From Vibrio fluvialis (lineage in GTDB: Bacteria > Pseudomonadota > Gammaproteobacteria > Enterobacterales > Vibrionaceae), in NCBI RefSeq assembly GCF_900460245.1, contig NZ_UHIP01000001.1, positions 1,674,001-1,738,000 of the forward strand: a stretch of DNA of 64,000 nt, read 5' to 3'. Shown here piece by piece: positions 16,940 through 26,439 of the stretch. Position 1 is the stretch's first letter. Each line of letters opens with the position of its first letter. A program made the position numbers and the translations under genes. The notes beneath the pieces are model-generated. The model searched no databases. It saw only the letters and a list, made by a program, of their open reading frames with translations, and had not been told where the DNA came from.

Positions 16940-17314
16940 ATGGTAAAAACCATCGCACAATATGTGGTCTCAATGGGGTTGATTTTTCTGTGCCTGCTGG
17001 CAGGGATCAATCTACAAAGCTGGCTGGAAGTTTCCATTCCTGGCAGTATCATCGGCATGCTTATTCTGTTCTCCCTGATGGCAGGAGGACTGATTCCTGT
17101 CGAGTGGGTAAAACCCGGCGCCAACCTGTTCATTCGTTATATGGTGTTGCTTTTTGTTCCGGTCAGCGTTGGACTGATGGCGCATTTTGATATGCTGGTT
17201 GCCAATGCCTGGACCATTATTGCCAGCGCGATTGGTGGCACCACACTGGTGATCGTGACACTCGGCGTGAGTCTGGATCGCTTTCTGAAGCGAGGTAAAA
17301 AATCATGTGGTTGA
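16940..17314 (+). CDS. CidA/LrgA family holin-like membrane protein
   Basis: A 124-residue protein with four predicted transmembrane segments. The family motif [20 protein letters not shown] (IPGSIIGM) lies near residues 26-45, and [17 protein letters not shown] near 70-85. It forms a pair with the LrgB-type gene that it overlaps by 10 nt. In other bacteria such pairs modulate murein hydrolase activity, or transport small metabolites such as pyruvate; which applies here is not visible. Equivalent to yohJ in E. coli. A start at 16940 is preferred to a non-AUG extension. Confidence 0.88.
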   Translation: MVKTIAQYVVSMGLIFLCLLAGINLQSWLEVSIPGSIIGMLILFSLMAGGLIPVEWVKPGANLFIRYMVLLFVPVSVGLMAHFDMLVANAWTIIASAIGGTTLVIVTLGVSLDRFLKRGKKSCG

Positions 17315-17985
17315 TTGTCACCATTGTGGTGTTTTTCTTTGCGCGCTGGGTAGCGAAGAAAGGTAATTCCCCCTTCCTGAACCCACTGTTGATTTGTATT
17401 GGCATCATTATTCCGCTGCTAATGTATCTGAAAGTACCGTTTGAAACTTACTATGCCGATAACAAGTGGCTGAGCGATTTACTGCAACCCGCAGTCGTTG
17501 CTCTGGCTTACCCGCTCTATGAACAGTTACCGCAAATCCGCGCCAACTGGCGCATCATCATGCTCGCTTGCGGTGTAGGCAGTGTGATGTCGATGCTTAC
17601 AGCCAGCCTGATTGCGGTGGGAATGAAAGCGGATATAACCTTGATTGCGGCCCTGATGGGTAAATCGGTCACCACACCGATTGCAATGGAAGTCGCCAGC
17701 AACCTCGGTGGAGAACCGGCTGTCGCTGCCATTCTGGTGTTAATGGTCGGGCTGTTTGGCGCGATTCTCGCTTATCCAATCTACAAGCTGCTGAACGTGA
17801 CCCACCCTATCGCCCGAGGGCTGACTATGGGGACGGTATCGCACGCACTTGGCACCGCTACCTGTGCGGAGAAAGACCCACGCGACGCGGCATTCAGTTC
17901 TCTGGCCTTAGTGGTTTGCGGTGTGATCACCTCCATCCTTGCTCCTAGCTTATTCGCTTTCGCGGTTTGGCTCTCTGCCCTCTAG
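17305..17985 (+). CDS. LrgB/CidB family membrane protein
   Basis: A 226-residue inner-membrane protein with about six or seven hydrophobic helices. Family motifs: [13 protein letters not shown] [43 protein letters not shown] near residues 60-80, [20 protein letters not shown] around 113-132 and the highly conserved [17 protein letters not shown] near 180-195. Overlap with the preceding LrgA gene indicates one operon and probably one complex. Equivalent to yohK. It is followed directly by the cdd promoter region, as in E. coli where yohJK precede cdd. Confidence 0.9.
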   Translation: MWLIVTIVVFFFARWVAKKGNSPFLNPLLICIGIIIPLLMYLKVPFETYYADNKWLSDLLQPAVVALAYPLYEQLPQIRANWRIIMLACGVGSVMSMLTASLIAVGMKADITLIAALMGKSVTTPIAMEVASNLGGEPAVAAILVLMVGLFGAILAYPIYKLLNVTHPIARGLTMGTVSHALGTATCAEKDPRDAAFSSLALVVCGVITSILAPSLFAFAVWLSAL

Positions 17986-18115
17986 ACTAACAACGTCTTG
18001 CTGTCGATGGTCGTACCGCGATCGTCGACAGAGTTCACTCTTTGTCTTTGTGCAATCGATGACATGTGTGACATCACTCTAATTATGAAAACTGAAATAT
18101 CGTTACATTTATTTA

Positions 18116-18131
18116 TGTGACAAAAATCTCA
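18116..18131. promoter_or_regulatory. CRP-like site upstream of cdd
   Basis: TGTGACAAAAATCTCA fits the CRP pattern TGTGA-N6-TCACA with one mismatch, about 55 nt before the cdd start. A second weaker TGTGA lies at 18066-18070. In E. coli cdd is controlled by CRP with CytR, so the site is plausible. Confidence 0.5.
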
Positions 18132-18186
18132 GTAAAGATGTGATAGTGACCTAAAATGGAGTTCGATACATTAATAAGGATTCTTT

Positions 18187-19074
18187 ATGAAAAGCCGTAT
18201 TGAACAGGCGCTAGCGGGCATGCCGAAGCCAATCGCAGAGTTTCTGACTCCGATTACCCTGGCTGATGACTTTGACGCTACCCTTTCTCCCGACCAGTTC
18301 AACCAACTGCTTTCCATTTCGGAAATGAGTGATGCTGACCTGCGTGTTGCTTTGCTTCCCTTGGCAGCGGCCTACGCCTATGTGCCAATCTCTAAATTTT
18401 ACGTCGGTGCCATCGTACGCGGCCTGTCTGGTCGTTTGTACTTTGGCGGCAATATGGAGTTTGCTGGTGTGCAGTTGGGTCAAACCATTCATGCCGAGCA
18501 AGCGGCTATCAGCCATGCCTGGATGAAAGGTGAAGAAGGTCTGGCAGATATCACCGTCAACTACAGTCCTTGCGGTCACTGCCGTCAGTTCATGAATGAG
18601 CTGAACACATCACAGACGCTGTCCATTCAGTTGCCGCAACGTGAAGAAAAATCACTGCAATACTATCTGCCAGAGTCATTTGGCCCATCGGATCTGGGTA
18701 TTGAATCTGCGCTTATGGCAAAAGTCGATCACGGCAAAACCAGCGATGATGATGAAGCGCTAGTGCAGCAAGCTCTGCAAGCATTGAACCGCAGCTACGC
18801 ACCTTATACGGCTAATCTGAGCGGTGTGGCACTGCAAACCAGCGGCGGCAATCAGTATCTCGGTGCTTACGCTGAAAACGCGGCGTTCAACCCGAGCCTG
18901 CCGCCACTGCAAGTGGCTTTGATTCAGGTACGCATGGCGGGTGAAGAGTTCGAGACCATTGAAAGCGCTGCGCTGGCAGAAATGACCGAAGGCAGCATCA
19001 GTCATCTGGCGGATACGCAAGCGACGTTAGAAGCCATCAATCCGGATATTCCGCTCTCATATCTCTCGCTATAA
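18187..19074 (+). CDS. cdd: Cytidine deaminase
   Basis: A 295-residue homodimeric-type cytidine deaminase converting cytidine and deoxycytidine to uridine and deoxyuridine. The catalytic zinc site is intact: HAEQAAI with His102 and Glu104, and PCGHC with Cys129 and Cys132, the same numbering as the E. coli enzyme. The C-terminal half repeats the fold without the zinc ligands ([22 protein letters not shown]), as expected in the long form. It is followed by a strong terminator. The upstream CRP-like site suggests catabolite control in nucleoside salvage. Confidence 0.95.
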   Translation: MKSRIEQALAGMPKPIAEFLTPITLADDFDATLSPDQFNQLLSISEMSDADLRVALLPLAAAYAYVPISKFYVGAIVRGLSGRLYFGGNMEFAGVQLGQTIHAEQAAISHAWMKGEEGLADITVNYSPCGHCRQFMNELNTSQTLSIQLPQREEKSLQYYLPESFGPSDLGIESALMAKVDHGKTSDDDEALVQQALQALNRSYAPYTANLSGVALQTSGGNQYLGAYAENAAFNPSLPPLQVALIQVRMAGEEFETIESAALAEMTEGSISHLADTQATLEAINPDIPLSYLSL

Positions 19075-19080
19075 CCAGCA

Positions 19081-19112
19081 AAAAAGCCAGACAACGTCTG
19101 GCTTTTTTTTTT
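19081..19112. terminator. Strong bidirectional terminator between cdd and the EAL-domain gene
   Basis: Stem AAAAAGCCAGAC/GTCTGGCTTTTT with an AAC loop and long T-run. Confidence 0.9.
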
Positions 19113-19122
19113 TGCTGGAACC

Positions 19123-21831
19123 TTATCCGCGTTGGAACGTTTCCAGCGCCAGTGCGGCATCCATCGGTTTATAGAAGTAATAACCCTGGATTTCGTCCAC
19201 ATTCCACACATTGAGTTTTCTGAGTTGCGAGGCGTTCTCAACTCCTTCTGCTACCGTCGTCAGGCCGAGTTCCTGTGACATACTGATAATATTTCGAATC
19301 AGCGATTTCGCCTTTTCGTTGGTATCCAGGCCATCAATGTACGATTTATCCAGTTTCACAATATCCAGTGGGAAGTTGCACAGCGAGCTGAACGAAGAGT
19401 AACCAGTACCGAAGTCATCCAGTGCCAGTTGCACTCCTAATGCTTTAATGGCATCCATGCGTTGCAGCGTCTCCTCTTCAACCCCCATCAGAATACTCTC
19501 CGTCAGTTCCAGAACCAGTTGGCCGGCTGCCAGTTGATACTGATCGATCACTTTACGCAGCGTGTCGACCAGACTGCTGTGGTAGAAATGAGGGCTGGAA
19601 ATATTAACGTGAATACTCACCATTTGTTTGTTGTGAGCCTGCGCCTGCTGAAAGGTTTGCAGAAATTCACACGCCTGATCGAGAATCTGCTCGCCGAGCT
19701 CAACAATCAATTTTCGTTGCTCTGCCAGTGGCACAAACACGGCAGGCGACACCATACCAAATTGAGGATGTTTCCAGCGCGCTAACGCTTCAAAGCCCAC
19801 CAACTGACCGGACGCCGCTTTCACAATCGGCTGATAATGCGCGATGATTTCGCGATTTTTCAAGGCCGCGACGATATCCCGGTTGAGGATTTGCGCCTCC
19901 TGCGTTCGTTCAAACTGCTCAGGTGTAACGACCGTTAACTGGTTCGCTACCGATGGGTTGCGGTTCATGACCGTGTAGTATCCACAGTGAGCGATGTTTT
20001 CGAAGTTCTCGAAGTCAATGGATGATGGCAGTAAGGCGCCTTTCAAGCCGAGATCGAGTTCCATATCAGCCAAGCTGATTTTCGCTCGATAGGCGGCCAG
20101 AATGTGGTTGCCCATTCGCTCAACCCGGCCAATTGGACCAGTACAACAAACGACAAATTCACTCTCACTGATTCGCCCGACTTCTTCACGGCTGAAATAA
20201 CGTTTAAGGCTGTCAGCAATATGGCGCACACAAGCGTCATAGAGTTCATGGCCATAAACTTCATCAATTTCTTTCAGGCGAGTCGCATTGAAGTACATGA
20301 TTGAAAACTCGTGACCATCCGACTGATTGCGGAACAAGCTTCGAACCGATTCAATTAAAGTTGGACGGTTCAGCAAACCAGAGATCGGATCGTATTGAGT
20401 TAACGTTTGAATCAGTTCAGCCTGTTGTTTCTGTTCGCTGATGTCCTGCACTGCCAACATCACTGAGGACGTGTCGCTGTCCTGGAGCAGCGTCGCTTCC
20501 ACTGAACACGCGATCTCAGACAAATCAGAGCGCTGCATAAAGGTATCAAACTTGTTCTGGCCATTTGCCAACATCACAAAGAATTGATCAACGGCACACT
20601 CCGCATTACTGGTACCACAAATCGCATCCAGTGTTTTGCCGATCAGTTCTTCACGTTGATATCCGAGCAGTTCCAACGTTGCCGGGTTTACATCGGCAAT
20701 GACTCTATCGCTGAGAAGAATCATGCCCACCGACTGGCCGTGATACAGCGCCTCAAATTTCTGTAGGGTCGCTTTCAGTTGGTCCTGCGCTTGGTTGGAA
20801 GACTGCGCTAATGACTCAACCAGTTGAGTAATACGTTCAAATTCATCTTGTTTATTGTCCGAATGTTGCGGCATGCCGCCCAACAAATCCTGAATATTCT
20901 GTTCGAAACTGATAAAACGTTTGCCGACCTTGTCCCGGAACAACCAGAACACCACCATCGAGATGAAGGACGTGACCACCAGCATACTGATGATCAGGTA
21001 ATAAAAGACATGCTCGCCTTTTTGATAGTACAAACGAGGTTCCCAGGTTTTGAGAATCGCGACTTCACTGCCAGTCATATCCCGAATCGAGGCGTAATGA
21101 ACCAGCTCTTGATTACTTCTGAAAATCGAATGCGGGTTGTCGTCAACACCAAAAGCTTCGTGGACGCCGGACATCGCATTGGGATCAGTCAGCAACTGAC
21201 TCTGCGCCATCAGCAAATCCTGATAAAGCGATGGGAAAGTTCGAGTCAGTTGTTGCCCCCACAGCATCCAACCGACGGTTTCCGATTCACCACTGCTGTC
21301 ACGGACCGGCGTCATACTGATGATCCACACTTGGTCTCCTATCTTGACCAGACCAGCGTCACTGCTTTTTTGGCTGTCCAAACGTTTCGACATCGTGTGC
21401 AAAAATGCGCTTAAGCTTGGTGTCGCGAGTATGCTCTGCACGTCAATATGTGCATCTTCGCTTCGGCCCAGGCTGGCGACAAGGTTGTAATTGGGGCGCA
21501 AAAACGCCATCAAATCGATCGTTAAGGCGTCAAGCGACTCCTCCGTTAAATTTCGTTCGATGTAGTCTGGGTTTTCATCATTAAGCAAGCTATAGGTTTC
21601 ATCCCAGTAAGCCCAGTCAAAAGAGTTCTTTTCCTGACGATTCACCAGAGATTTAATCACCGCCTGAGCCTGATTGCTGGCCCGGTGGATCTCCATGTCT
21701 TCGAGTTCATTGATACTGAAGAGAAAAAAGTAGCGAGTGACAAACAGGCAACTAAAAATCACTGCCATGAGTCCCAGTGAGAACAACAAGGCCGTTTTAG
21801 TGTGCAGTTTGACGGAGCGAAAGCGAGACAT
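19123..21831 (-). CDS. CHASE4-PAS-GGDEF(degenerate)-EAL cyclic-di-GMP phosphodiesterase
   Basis: A 902-residue membrane sensor. Order: transmembrane helix about 12-33; periplasmic CHASE4-type domain (FDWAYWDETYSLLNDENPDYI near residue 70); second helix about 275-298; PAS around 365-475; GGDEF-like region about 480-640; EAL about 650-900. The GGDEF signature is replaced by SESEF, so diguanylate cyclase activity is unlikely. The EAL domain keeps its metal and catalytic residues: EALARW, NISSPHF, ELTES, DDFGTGYSS, KLDKSYI, EGVEN and IQGYYFYKP, so it should hydrolyse c-di-GMP. The ligand is unknown. It is transcribed alone. Confidence 0.88.
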   Translation of the reverse strand: MSRFRSVKLHTKTALLFSLGLMAVIFSCLFVTRYFFLFSINELEDMEIHRASNQAQAVIKSLVNRQEKNSFDWAYWDETYSLLNDENPDYIERNLTEESLDALTIDLMAFLRPNYNLVASLGRSEDAHIDVQSILATPSLSAFLHTMSKRLDSQKSSDAGLVKIGDQVWIISMTPVRDSSGESETVGWMLWGQQLTRTFPSLYQDLLMAQSQLLTDPNAMSGVHEAFGVDDNPHSIFRSNQELVHYASIRDMTGSEVAILKTWEPRLYYQKGEHVFYYLIISMLVVTSFISMVVFWLFRDKVGKRFISFEQNIQDLLGGMPQHSDNKQDEFERITQLVESLAQSSNQAQDQLKATLQKFEALYHGQSVGMILLSDRVIADVNPATLELLGYQREELIGKTLDAICGTSNAECAVDQFFVMLANGQNKFDTFMQRSDLSEIACSVEATLLQDSDTSSVMLAVQDISEQKQQAELIQTLTQYDPISGLLNRPTLIESVRSLFRNQSDGHEFSIMYFNATRLKEIDEVYGHELYDACVRHIADSLKRYFSREEVGRISESEFVVCCTGPIGRVERMGNHILAAYRAKISLADMELDLGLKGALLPSSIDFENFENIAHCGYYTVMNRNPSVANQLTVVTPEQFERTQEAQILNRDIVAALKNREIIAHYQPIVKAASGQLVGFEALARWKHPQFGMVSPAVFVPLAEQRKLIVELGEQILDQACEFLQTFQQAQAHNKQMVSIHVNISSPHFYHSSLVDTLRKVIDQYQLAAGQLVLELTESILMGVEEETLQRMDAIKALGVQLALDDFGTGYSSFSSLCNFPLDIVKLDKSYIDGLDTNEKAKSLIRNIISMSQELGLTTVAEGVENASQLRKLNVWNVDEIQGYYFYKPMDAALALETFQRG

Positions 21832-21995
21832 CTCAGCCCTCAGAATGTTAGTAATGGCTAAAATTTTAAACGCTAATGTGTCGAATTAAAATAATACACT
21901 GCGCTTTTCTATTCGTTGATCATAAAAAAGCCCTGAGATCGTTCCCATCCTAGAATGGGCGAGATTATTCACTGAAAATATGGAATTGGACGAAC

Positions 21996-22019
21996 TAGCC
22001 CGCCGTAAATGACGGGCTA
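21996..22019 (-). terminator. Possible terminator after the outer-membrane protein gene
   Basis: Inverted repeat TAGCCCG/CGGGCTA with extra inner pairing; the T tract is weak on the leftward strand. Confidence 0.45.
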
Positions 22020-22025
22020 CACAGA

Positions 22026-22550
22026 TTAAAATCCGTACAAAAAGTTAAGGTTGATGGAACGGAGTTCCATGTCGATGCCGTCAAAAGAATCGTCATACAA
22101 CATACGATACTCAACATCCAATATGAAGGGGGTACGGTTTTTGATTCGCATACCGATGCCGTAAGTGAAATCTGTGCCATGCTCATCAAAGCCATCTTTG
22201 GCGATCAGACTTAGCCCTGCAACAGCGTAAAAATTAAAATATTCATGAATGGGTAAGATGCCTCGCGCGAGCAATGACGCTTGAGTGTCGTAGACCTCGT
22301 CATGTCTGGAGACCCGGAACAGCTCTCGCCCTTCTACCGCGAAATACTTAATCGGTTGATAACCAAACACGATGCCCATCGCTGTCACGTCCGATTTGTT
22401 GTCAGAAACAATCGCGTAACTATCACTGTCTAGCTCGGTAAAACTCGTGCCAACGCCTATATAAAAACGGTCAAAATTATCGGTGCTGGCCACACTCGCA
22501 CTGCTTACTACTAAAAGCCCTAATCCAAATCCCAGCAAGGACGATTTCAT
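22026..22550 (-). CDS. Outer-membrane beta-barrel protein (OmpA-like/OmpX-type)
   Basis: A 174-residue secreted protein: signal peptide of about 21 residues (MKSSLLGFGLGLLVVSSASVAS, cleavage after AxA-like SVAS) followed by alternating hydrophobic and polar strands ending in a C-terminal aromatic (NLNFLYGF), typical of an eight-strand outer-membrane barrel. ATG at 22550 is chosen because AAGGAG lies 7 nt upstream; the longer frame would spoil the signal sequence. FYIGVGTSF and MGIVFGYQPIKYFAVEGRE are typical barrel strands. Function is unknown. Confidence 0.75.
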   Translation of the reverse strand: MKSSLLGFGLGLLVVSSASVASTDNFDRFYIGVGTSFTELDSDSYAIVSDNKSDVTAMGIVFGYQPIKYFAVEGRELFRVSRHDEVYDTQASLLARGILPIHEYFNFYAVAGLSLIAKDGFDEHGTDFTYGIGMRIKNRTPFILDVEYRMLYDDSFDGIDMELRSINLNFLYGF

Positions 22551-22775
22551 AAGATGACTCCTTATTGTTGTAGTAATCAAAAGCTTAGCTGAGCGACACC
22601 GTTAATCGAATTTTTATCCCTGTCTTTGATTGCACTTTTTGGCGATATCCCGTACTTCAAGACAGCATCTGTGCACAACACTTGCCGCACGAAACGCAAC
22701 TTGAAGCCGTGACGCTGACTAAAAACCCTGCTAATTTGAACATCTTATGTTCCGTCAACTCAGGTAAGGACACCG

Positions 22776-23666
22776 ATGTTTGAACAGGTTGTCAGTATAC
22801 TCTTTCCCGTCATGGCACTGGTGTGCGTAGGTTATGCTATCGGCCGCTGGCTTAAACCCGATTTCCGCCCAATCAATCGCATCAACATGGATACGTTTTT
22901 GCCTGCGCTGGTATTCTCATCTTTGGCAACCATGCCACTGGACACCGCGCAATTACCGCTGATCTATGCCTCTTTGATCGCAGTGTTGATTCCCGGAATA
23001 CTGATGATCCCGATTTGTAAACTGGGCGGCTGGAACTTTAAAGCCTGGGCACCACTGCATATGTTTCGCAATAGCGGTAACCTGGCGATTCCGCTGTTTA
23101 CCTACACATTTGGTGAGACCGCGCTCTCTTCGGCGGTATTGCTGTTTGTGGTCTCCGCTTGTCTGCATATCAGCCTGGGATTGGCACTGCTGAGCAAAGG
23201 CGGCTCGTTTCGTCAGATCTTTACCGCGCCGGTCTTCATCGCCACTGTTGTTGCCATGCTGTTTAACTTATCCGGAACCCCTGTCTGGAAACCGCTCTAT
23301 GAAGCGACCGCACTACTCGGTCAGGCCGCAGTGCCTGTCATGCTGCTGTCGTTAGGTTCACAAATGACCAATATGCGTCTTGCGGGCTTGCGGGTTGGGT
23401 TAATCTCCACCGCCCAATCACTCACTACTGGCGCCGTGGCCTTTGCTCTCATCTACTTCTTCATTCCACTGCCCACCATGCAGCTGCAAATGATGGTGCT
23501 GTTTACTATGCTTCCTCCGGCAGTGATGAACTATCTGTTTGCAGAGCGTTTTCACATTGAGCCCACCAATGTGGCTTCGATGGTTCTGTTCGGCAATTTT
23601 CTCTGCCTGTTTACCCTGCCGCTATTGCTGATTTTTGCCCTGTCGCTGAAAGGGGGCGGAATGTAA
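22776..23666 (+). CDS. AEC family transporter (auxin efflux carrier type)
   Basis: A 296-residue inner-membrane protein with about ten hydrophobic segments and the two-half symmetry of the AEC/BART family. Conserved spots are FPVMALVCVGYAIGRW at the N-terminus, a central FRNSGNLAIPLFTYTFGE near residues 92-110 with the crossover motif, and VPVMLLSLGSQMTN around 190. Such carriers move organic anions such as malate; the substrate here is unknown. No partner gene is evident. Confidence 0.82.
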   Translation: MFEQVVSILFPVMALVCVGYAIGRWLKPDFRPINRINMDTFLPALVFSSLATMPLDTAQLPLIYASLIAVLIPGILMIPICKLGGWNFKAWAPLHMFRNSGNLAIPLFTYTFGETALSSAVLLFVVSACLHISLGLALLSKGGSFRQIFTAPVFIATVVAMLFNLSGTPVWKPLYEATALLGQAAVPVMLLSLGSQMTNMRLAGLRVGLISTAQSLTTGAVAFALIYFFIPLPTMQLQMMVLFTMLPPAVMNYLFAERFHIEPTNVASMVLFGNFLCLFTLPLLLIFALSLKGGGM

Positions 23667-23761
23667 AGATAGGTCAACCCAGGTAAAACAAGATAAAGTC
23701 GATTTCGTCTTTTCATTGACAGATCTAAGCTATACCCATAGTTAATGAAAGGAATTAGATC

Positions 23762-25075
23762 ATGAAAAAAATTGCCTTAATTGTCAGTTTGTTATGGTTG
23801 CCGAATGTATTGTTTACCTGGGAGCCGGACGCGAATTTCTTCTACTGGCGTCATCAGCTCACACTACTGACTGGCGCGATCGGCTTTGCCTATATGGCCG
23901 TGTCGATTGTGCTGGCGATGCGTTTACCAAAAGTGGAAGAGTACGTAAACGGGCTTGATAAGGGCTACGCGATCCACAAGCAGATGGGGATCGGGGCGTT
24001 AGTTGCGCTGGTGTCACACTGGGTGATCATTGAATCCCCTAAATGGTTGGTCAGCCTTGGATTACTGGACCCGCCTCAACGCCGTGCCCGTCTGGGGCAG
24101 GCTGCCGACGGCATCAACTGGATGCACTGGGGAAAAATGGTCGGTGAGTACACCTTTTATGTGTTCGTCGCTTTCGTTGCCATCAGCCTGATTCAGGCGA
24201 TCAGCTACCGCAAATTCCGTTTCACGCACAAGCTTGCTGGCGCGATTTTCCTTGCTGGTGCATTCCACTCCGTAACCGTTCTGGACTATCAGCTGAGTGC
24301 GTCAGCGCTGAACATCATCGTATGGATTTGCGCTGTGATCGGTTCACTGTGCGCAGTGCTCTCTCTCAGCGGACAAATTGGTCGTCGTCGTAAAGTCACA
24401 GGTCAAGTGACCATGGTGAAACAGGTAACGGACGAAAGCAGCAACTATCGCGTGCTGCACATCGGCATCACACTGGATGAACCGCTCGATTACAAAGCGG
24501 GTCAGTTTGCGTATCTGGATTTTCATGATGGCGAAGCGCCCCACCCGTTTTCCGTGTTGAAGTATGACCCATTTACTCAACAAGCTGACTTTGCGATCAA
24601 GGATCTCGGTGATTACACCCACCAACTGTTTAATCAATTGAACGAGGGACGTCAGGTGACATTGGAAGGTGGTTACGGCCGTTTCCAAATTCCATCGGAC
24701 GCTCAGCAAGTGTGGATTGGTGCCGGAATCGGGATTGTGCCTTTTGTCGCCTGGTTACAACACCTGACACAACTGCCGCATTCATCTGGTCGTCATATTG
24801 AACTGTTTTACTGCCGTGATAATGACAAACAGCAATATTTCGTCAAGCTGCTGGAACTGTTCGTCAGCAAACTGCCTAATGTCAATCTGCATGTTTTCAC
24901 GGCCAGCCATAACGAATTTTTGTGTGCAGAACGGGTGGCTGAACGCCTCAATCTCGCGGAGGCCAGTGTCAGCTTCTGTGGTCCGGTCGGATTTGGATCA
25001 AGCCTGAAAAATCATCTGATTAACATGGGGTTATCGCAACAGAACTTCCATTCCGAACGTTTTGCCATGCGCTGA
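23762..25075 (+). CDS. Ferric reductase-like transmembrane / ferredoxin-NADP reductase-type oxidoreductase
   Basis: A 437-residue membrane flavoprotein. The N-terminal half (residues about 1-205) has six hydrophobic helices with histidines suited to bind haem (HKQMGIGALVALVSHW; FTHKLAGAIFLAGAFHS), the ferric-reductase-like domain. The C-terminal half (about 215-437) is a ferredoxin reductase module: YKAGQFAYLDF and HPFSVLK bind FAD, IGAGIGIVPFVAWLQHL is the NAD(P) pyrophosphate loop, and VSFCGPVGFGSSLKNHL closes it. It probably passes electrons from NAD(P)H across the membrane. Electron acceptor is unknown. Good AAAGGAATT ribosome site. Confidence 0.85.
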   Translation: MKKIALIVSLLWLPNVLFTWEPDANFFYWRHQLTLLTGAIGFAYMAVSIVLAMRLPKVEEYVNGLDKGYAIHKQMGIGALVALVSHWVIIESPKWLVSLGLLDPPQRRARLGQAADGINWMHWGKMVGEYTFYVFVAFVAISLIQAISYRKFRFTHKLAGAIFLAGAFHSVTVLDYQLSASALNIIVWICAVIGSLCAVLSLSGQIGRRRKVTGQVTMVKQVTDESSNYRVLHIGITLDEPLDYKAGQFAYLDFHDGEAPHPFSVLKYDPFTQQADFAIKDLGDYTHQLFNQLNEGRQVTLEGGYGRFQIPSDAQQVWIGAGIGIVPFVAWLQHLTQLPHSSGRHIELFYCRDNDKQQYFVKLLELFVSKLPNVNLHVFTASHNEFLCAERVAERLNLAEASVSFCGPVGFGSSLKNHLINMGLSQQNFHSERFAMR

Positions 25076-25096
25076 ATCCGAGTGTAAGCCAACCTT

Positions 25097-25112
25097 GCGC
25101 AAACGTTTGCTT
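25097..25112. promoter_or_regulatory. PurR operator upstream of purT
   Basis: GCGCAAACGTTTGCTT matches the PurR palindrome ACGCAAACGTTTGCGT at 14 of 16 positions and lies about 105 nt before the purT start. Confidence 0.8.
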
Positions 25113-25214
25113 TTCTGGGTAATTCCAGTATGATTGCCGCTGTTTTTACTAAGGTTATTCCCAGTATTTCACTGATGCTGGGAATCGATGCATAACTATA
25201 AGGATTTTCGCTCT

Positions 25215-26390
25215 ATGTTGGGGACTGCTACTCGAGACAGTGCTAAACGTGTACTGTTACTTGGCTCTGGTGAACTCGGTAAAGAAGTGGCGATTGAATG
25301 TCAGCGCCTCGGTCTGGAAGTTATTGCCTGTGACCGCTACGCAAATGCACCTGCCATGCAGGTTGCGCATCGCAGCCATGTATTCGATATGCTGGATGCC
25401 GAAGCACTGCAACAGGTAATTGATCTAGAAAAACCGCACTATGTCGTGCCGGAAATTGAAGCGATTGCGACCAGCAAACTGGTGGAACTGGAAGCTCAGG
25501 GACTAAATGTGGTACCCACCGCCAACGCTACCCGTCTGACCATGAACCGTGAAGGCATTCGTCGTCTCGCGTCAGAAGAGCTCTCACTCCCAACTTCCCC
25601 TTATCGGTTTGCTGATAACTACCAAGATTTTGTCGCAGCGGTCGAGTTCGTCGGCATTCCTTGCGTATGTAAACCGGTTATGAGCTCTTCGGGCAAAGGT
25701 CAGAGCGTCATTAAAACCGAACAGGATATTGAAAAAGCATGGCAGTACGCGCAAGAAGGTGGCCGCACTGGCGCTGGTCGTGTGATTGTCGAAGGCTTTA
25801 TCGATTTTGACTACGAAATTACGCTACTTACCGTTCGTGCAGTGGATGGCGTACACTTCTGCGCGCCAATCGGTCACCGTCAGGAAGATGGTGATTACCG
25901 CGAATCATGGCAGCCACAAGTGATGTCTGAAAATGCACTTAAAGCTGCAGAATACGTGGCCGAACAAATCGTCAACGCGCTCGGCGGCTATGGTCTGTTT
26001 GGTGTTGAGTTGTTTGTTAAAGGCGATCAAGTCATCTTCAACGAAGTCTCTCCTCGCCCACACGACACGGGTATGGTGACGCTGATTTCTCAGGACATCT
26101 CTGAATTTGCTCTGCACGTACGTGCCTTTACTGGCTTACCCATCGGCGAAATCACGCAGTATGGTCCTTCTGCCTCCGCCGCAATTCTGGGCCAGGGTAC
26201 GTCAACGGATATTCAATTCTCAGGTTTAGACGATGCACTGAGCGTTCCGCACTCGCAAATCCGCCTGTTCGGTAAACCTGAAATCAACGGTCGCCGTCGT
26301 CTTGGTGTCGCGCTGTCGCGCGGAAAAACCACGACAGAAGCAACGGATCGCGCGATTGAATGCGCCAAGGCCGTTAAGATTCACTACTGA
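25215..26390 (+). CDS. purT: Formate-dependent phosphoribosylglycinamide formyltransferase PurT
   Basis: A 391-residue ATP-grasp enzyme that uses formate and ATP to formylate GAR in purine synthesis (step 3, alternative to PurN). Seen: [30 protein letters not shown] at residues about 13-42, [10 protein letters not shown], the ATP-grasp glycine loop [45 protein letters not shown] and [18 protein letters not shown] with Mg2+ ligands. Start 25215 is preferred over an ATG nine codons earlier because it aligns with the E. coli start (MTLLGTA versus MLGTA) and has an AAGGA site. The PurR operator upstream predicts purine repression. Confidence 0.95.
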   Translation: MLGTATRDSAKRVLLLGSGELGKEVAIECQRLGLEVIACDRYANAPAMQVAHRSHVFDMLDAEALQQVIDLEKPHYVVPEIEAIATSKLVELEAQGLNVVPTANATRLTMNREGIRRLASEELSLPTSPYRFADNYQDFVAAVEFVGIPCVCKPVMSSSGKGQSVIKTEQDIEKAWQYAQEGGRTGAGRVIVEGFIDFDYEITLLTVRAVDGVHFCAPIGHRQEDGDYRESWQPQVMSENALKAAEYVAEQIVNALGGYGLFGVELFVKGDQVIFNEVSPRPHDTGMVTLISQDISEFALHVRAFTGLPIGEITQYGPSASAAILGQGTSTDIQFSGLDDALSVPHSQIRLFGKPEINGRRRLGVALSRGKTTTEATDRAIECAKAVKIHY

Positions 26391-26410
26391 TTGAATCTTA
26401 CCAAGATACA

Positions 26411-26439
26411 AAAAGCGCGCCGTTGAGCGCGCTTTTTTT
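26411..26439. terminator. Strong bidirectional terminator between purT and the chemoreceptor gene
   Basis: Ten-bp stem AAAAGCGCGC/GCGCGCTTTT with CGTTGA loop and T-run. Confidence 0.9.
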
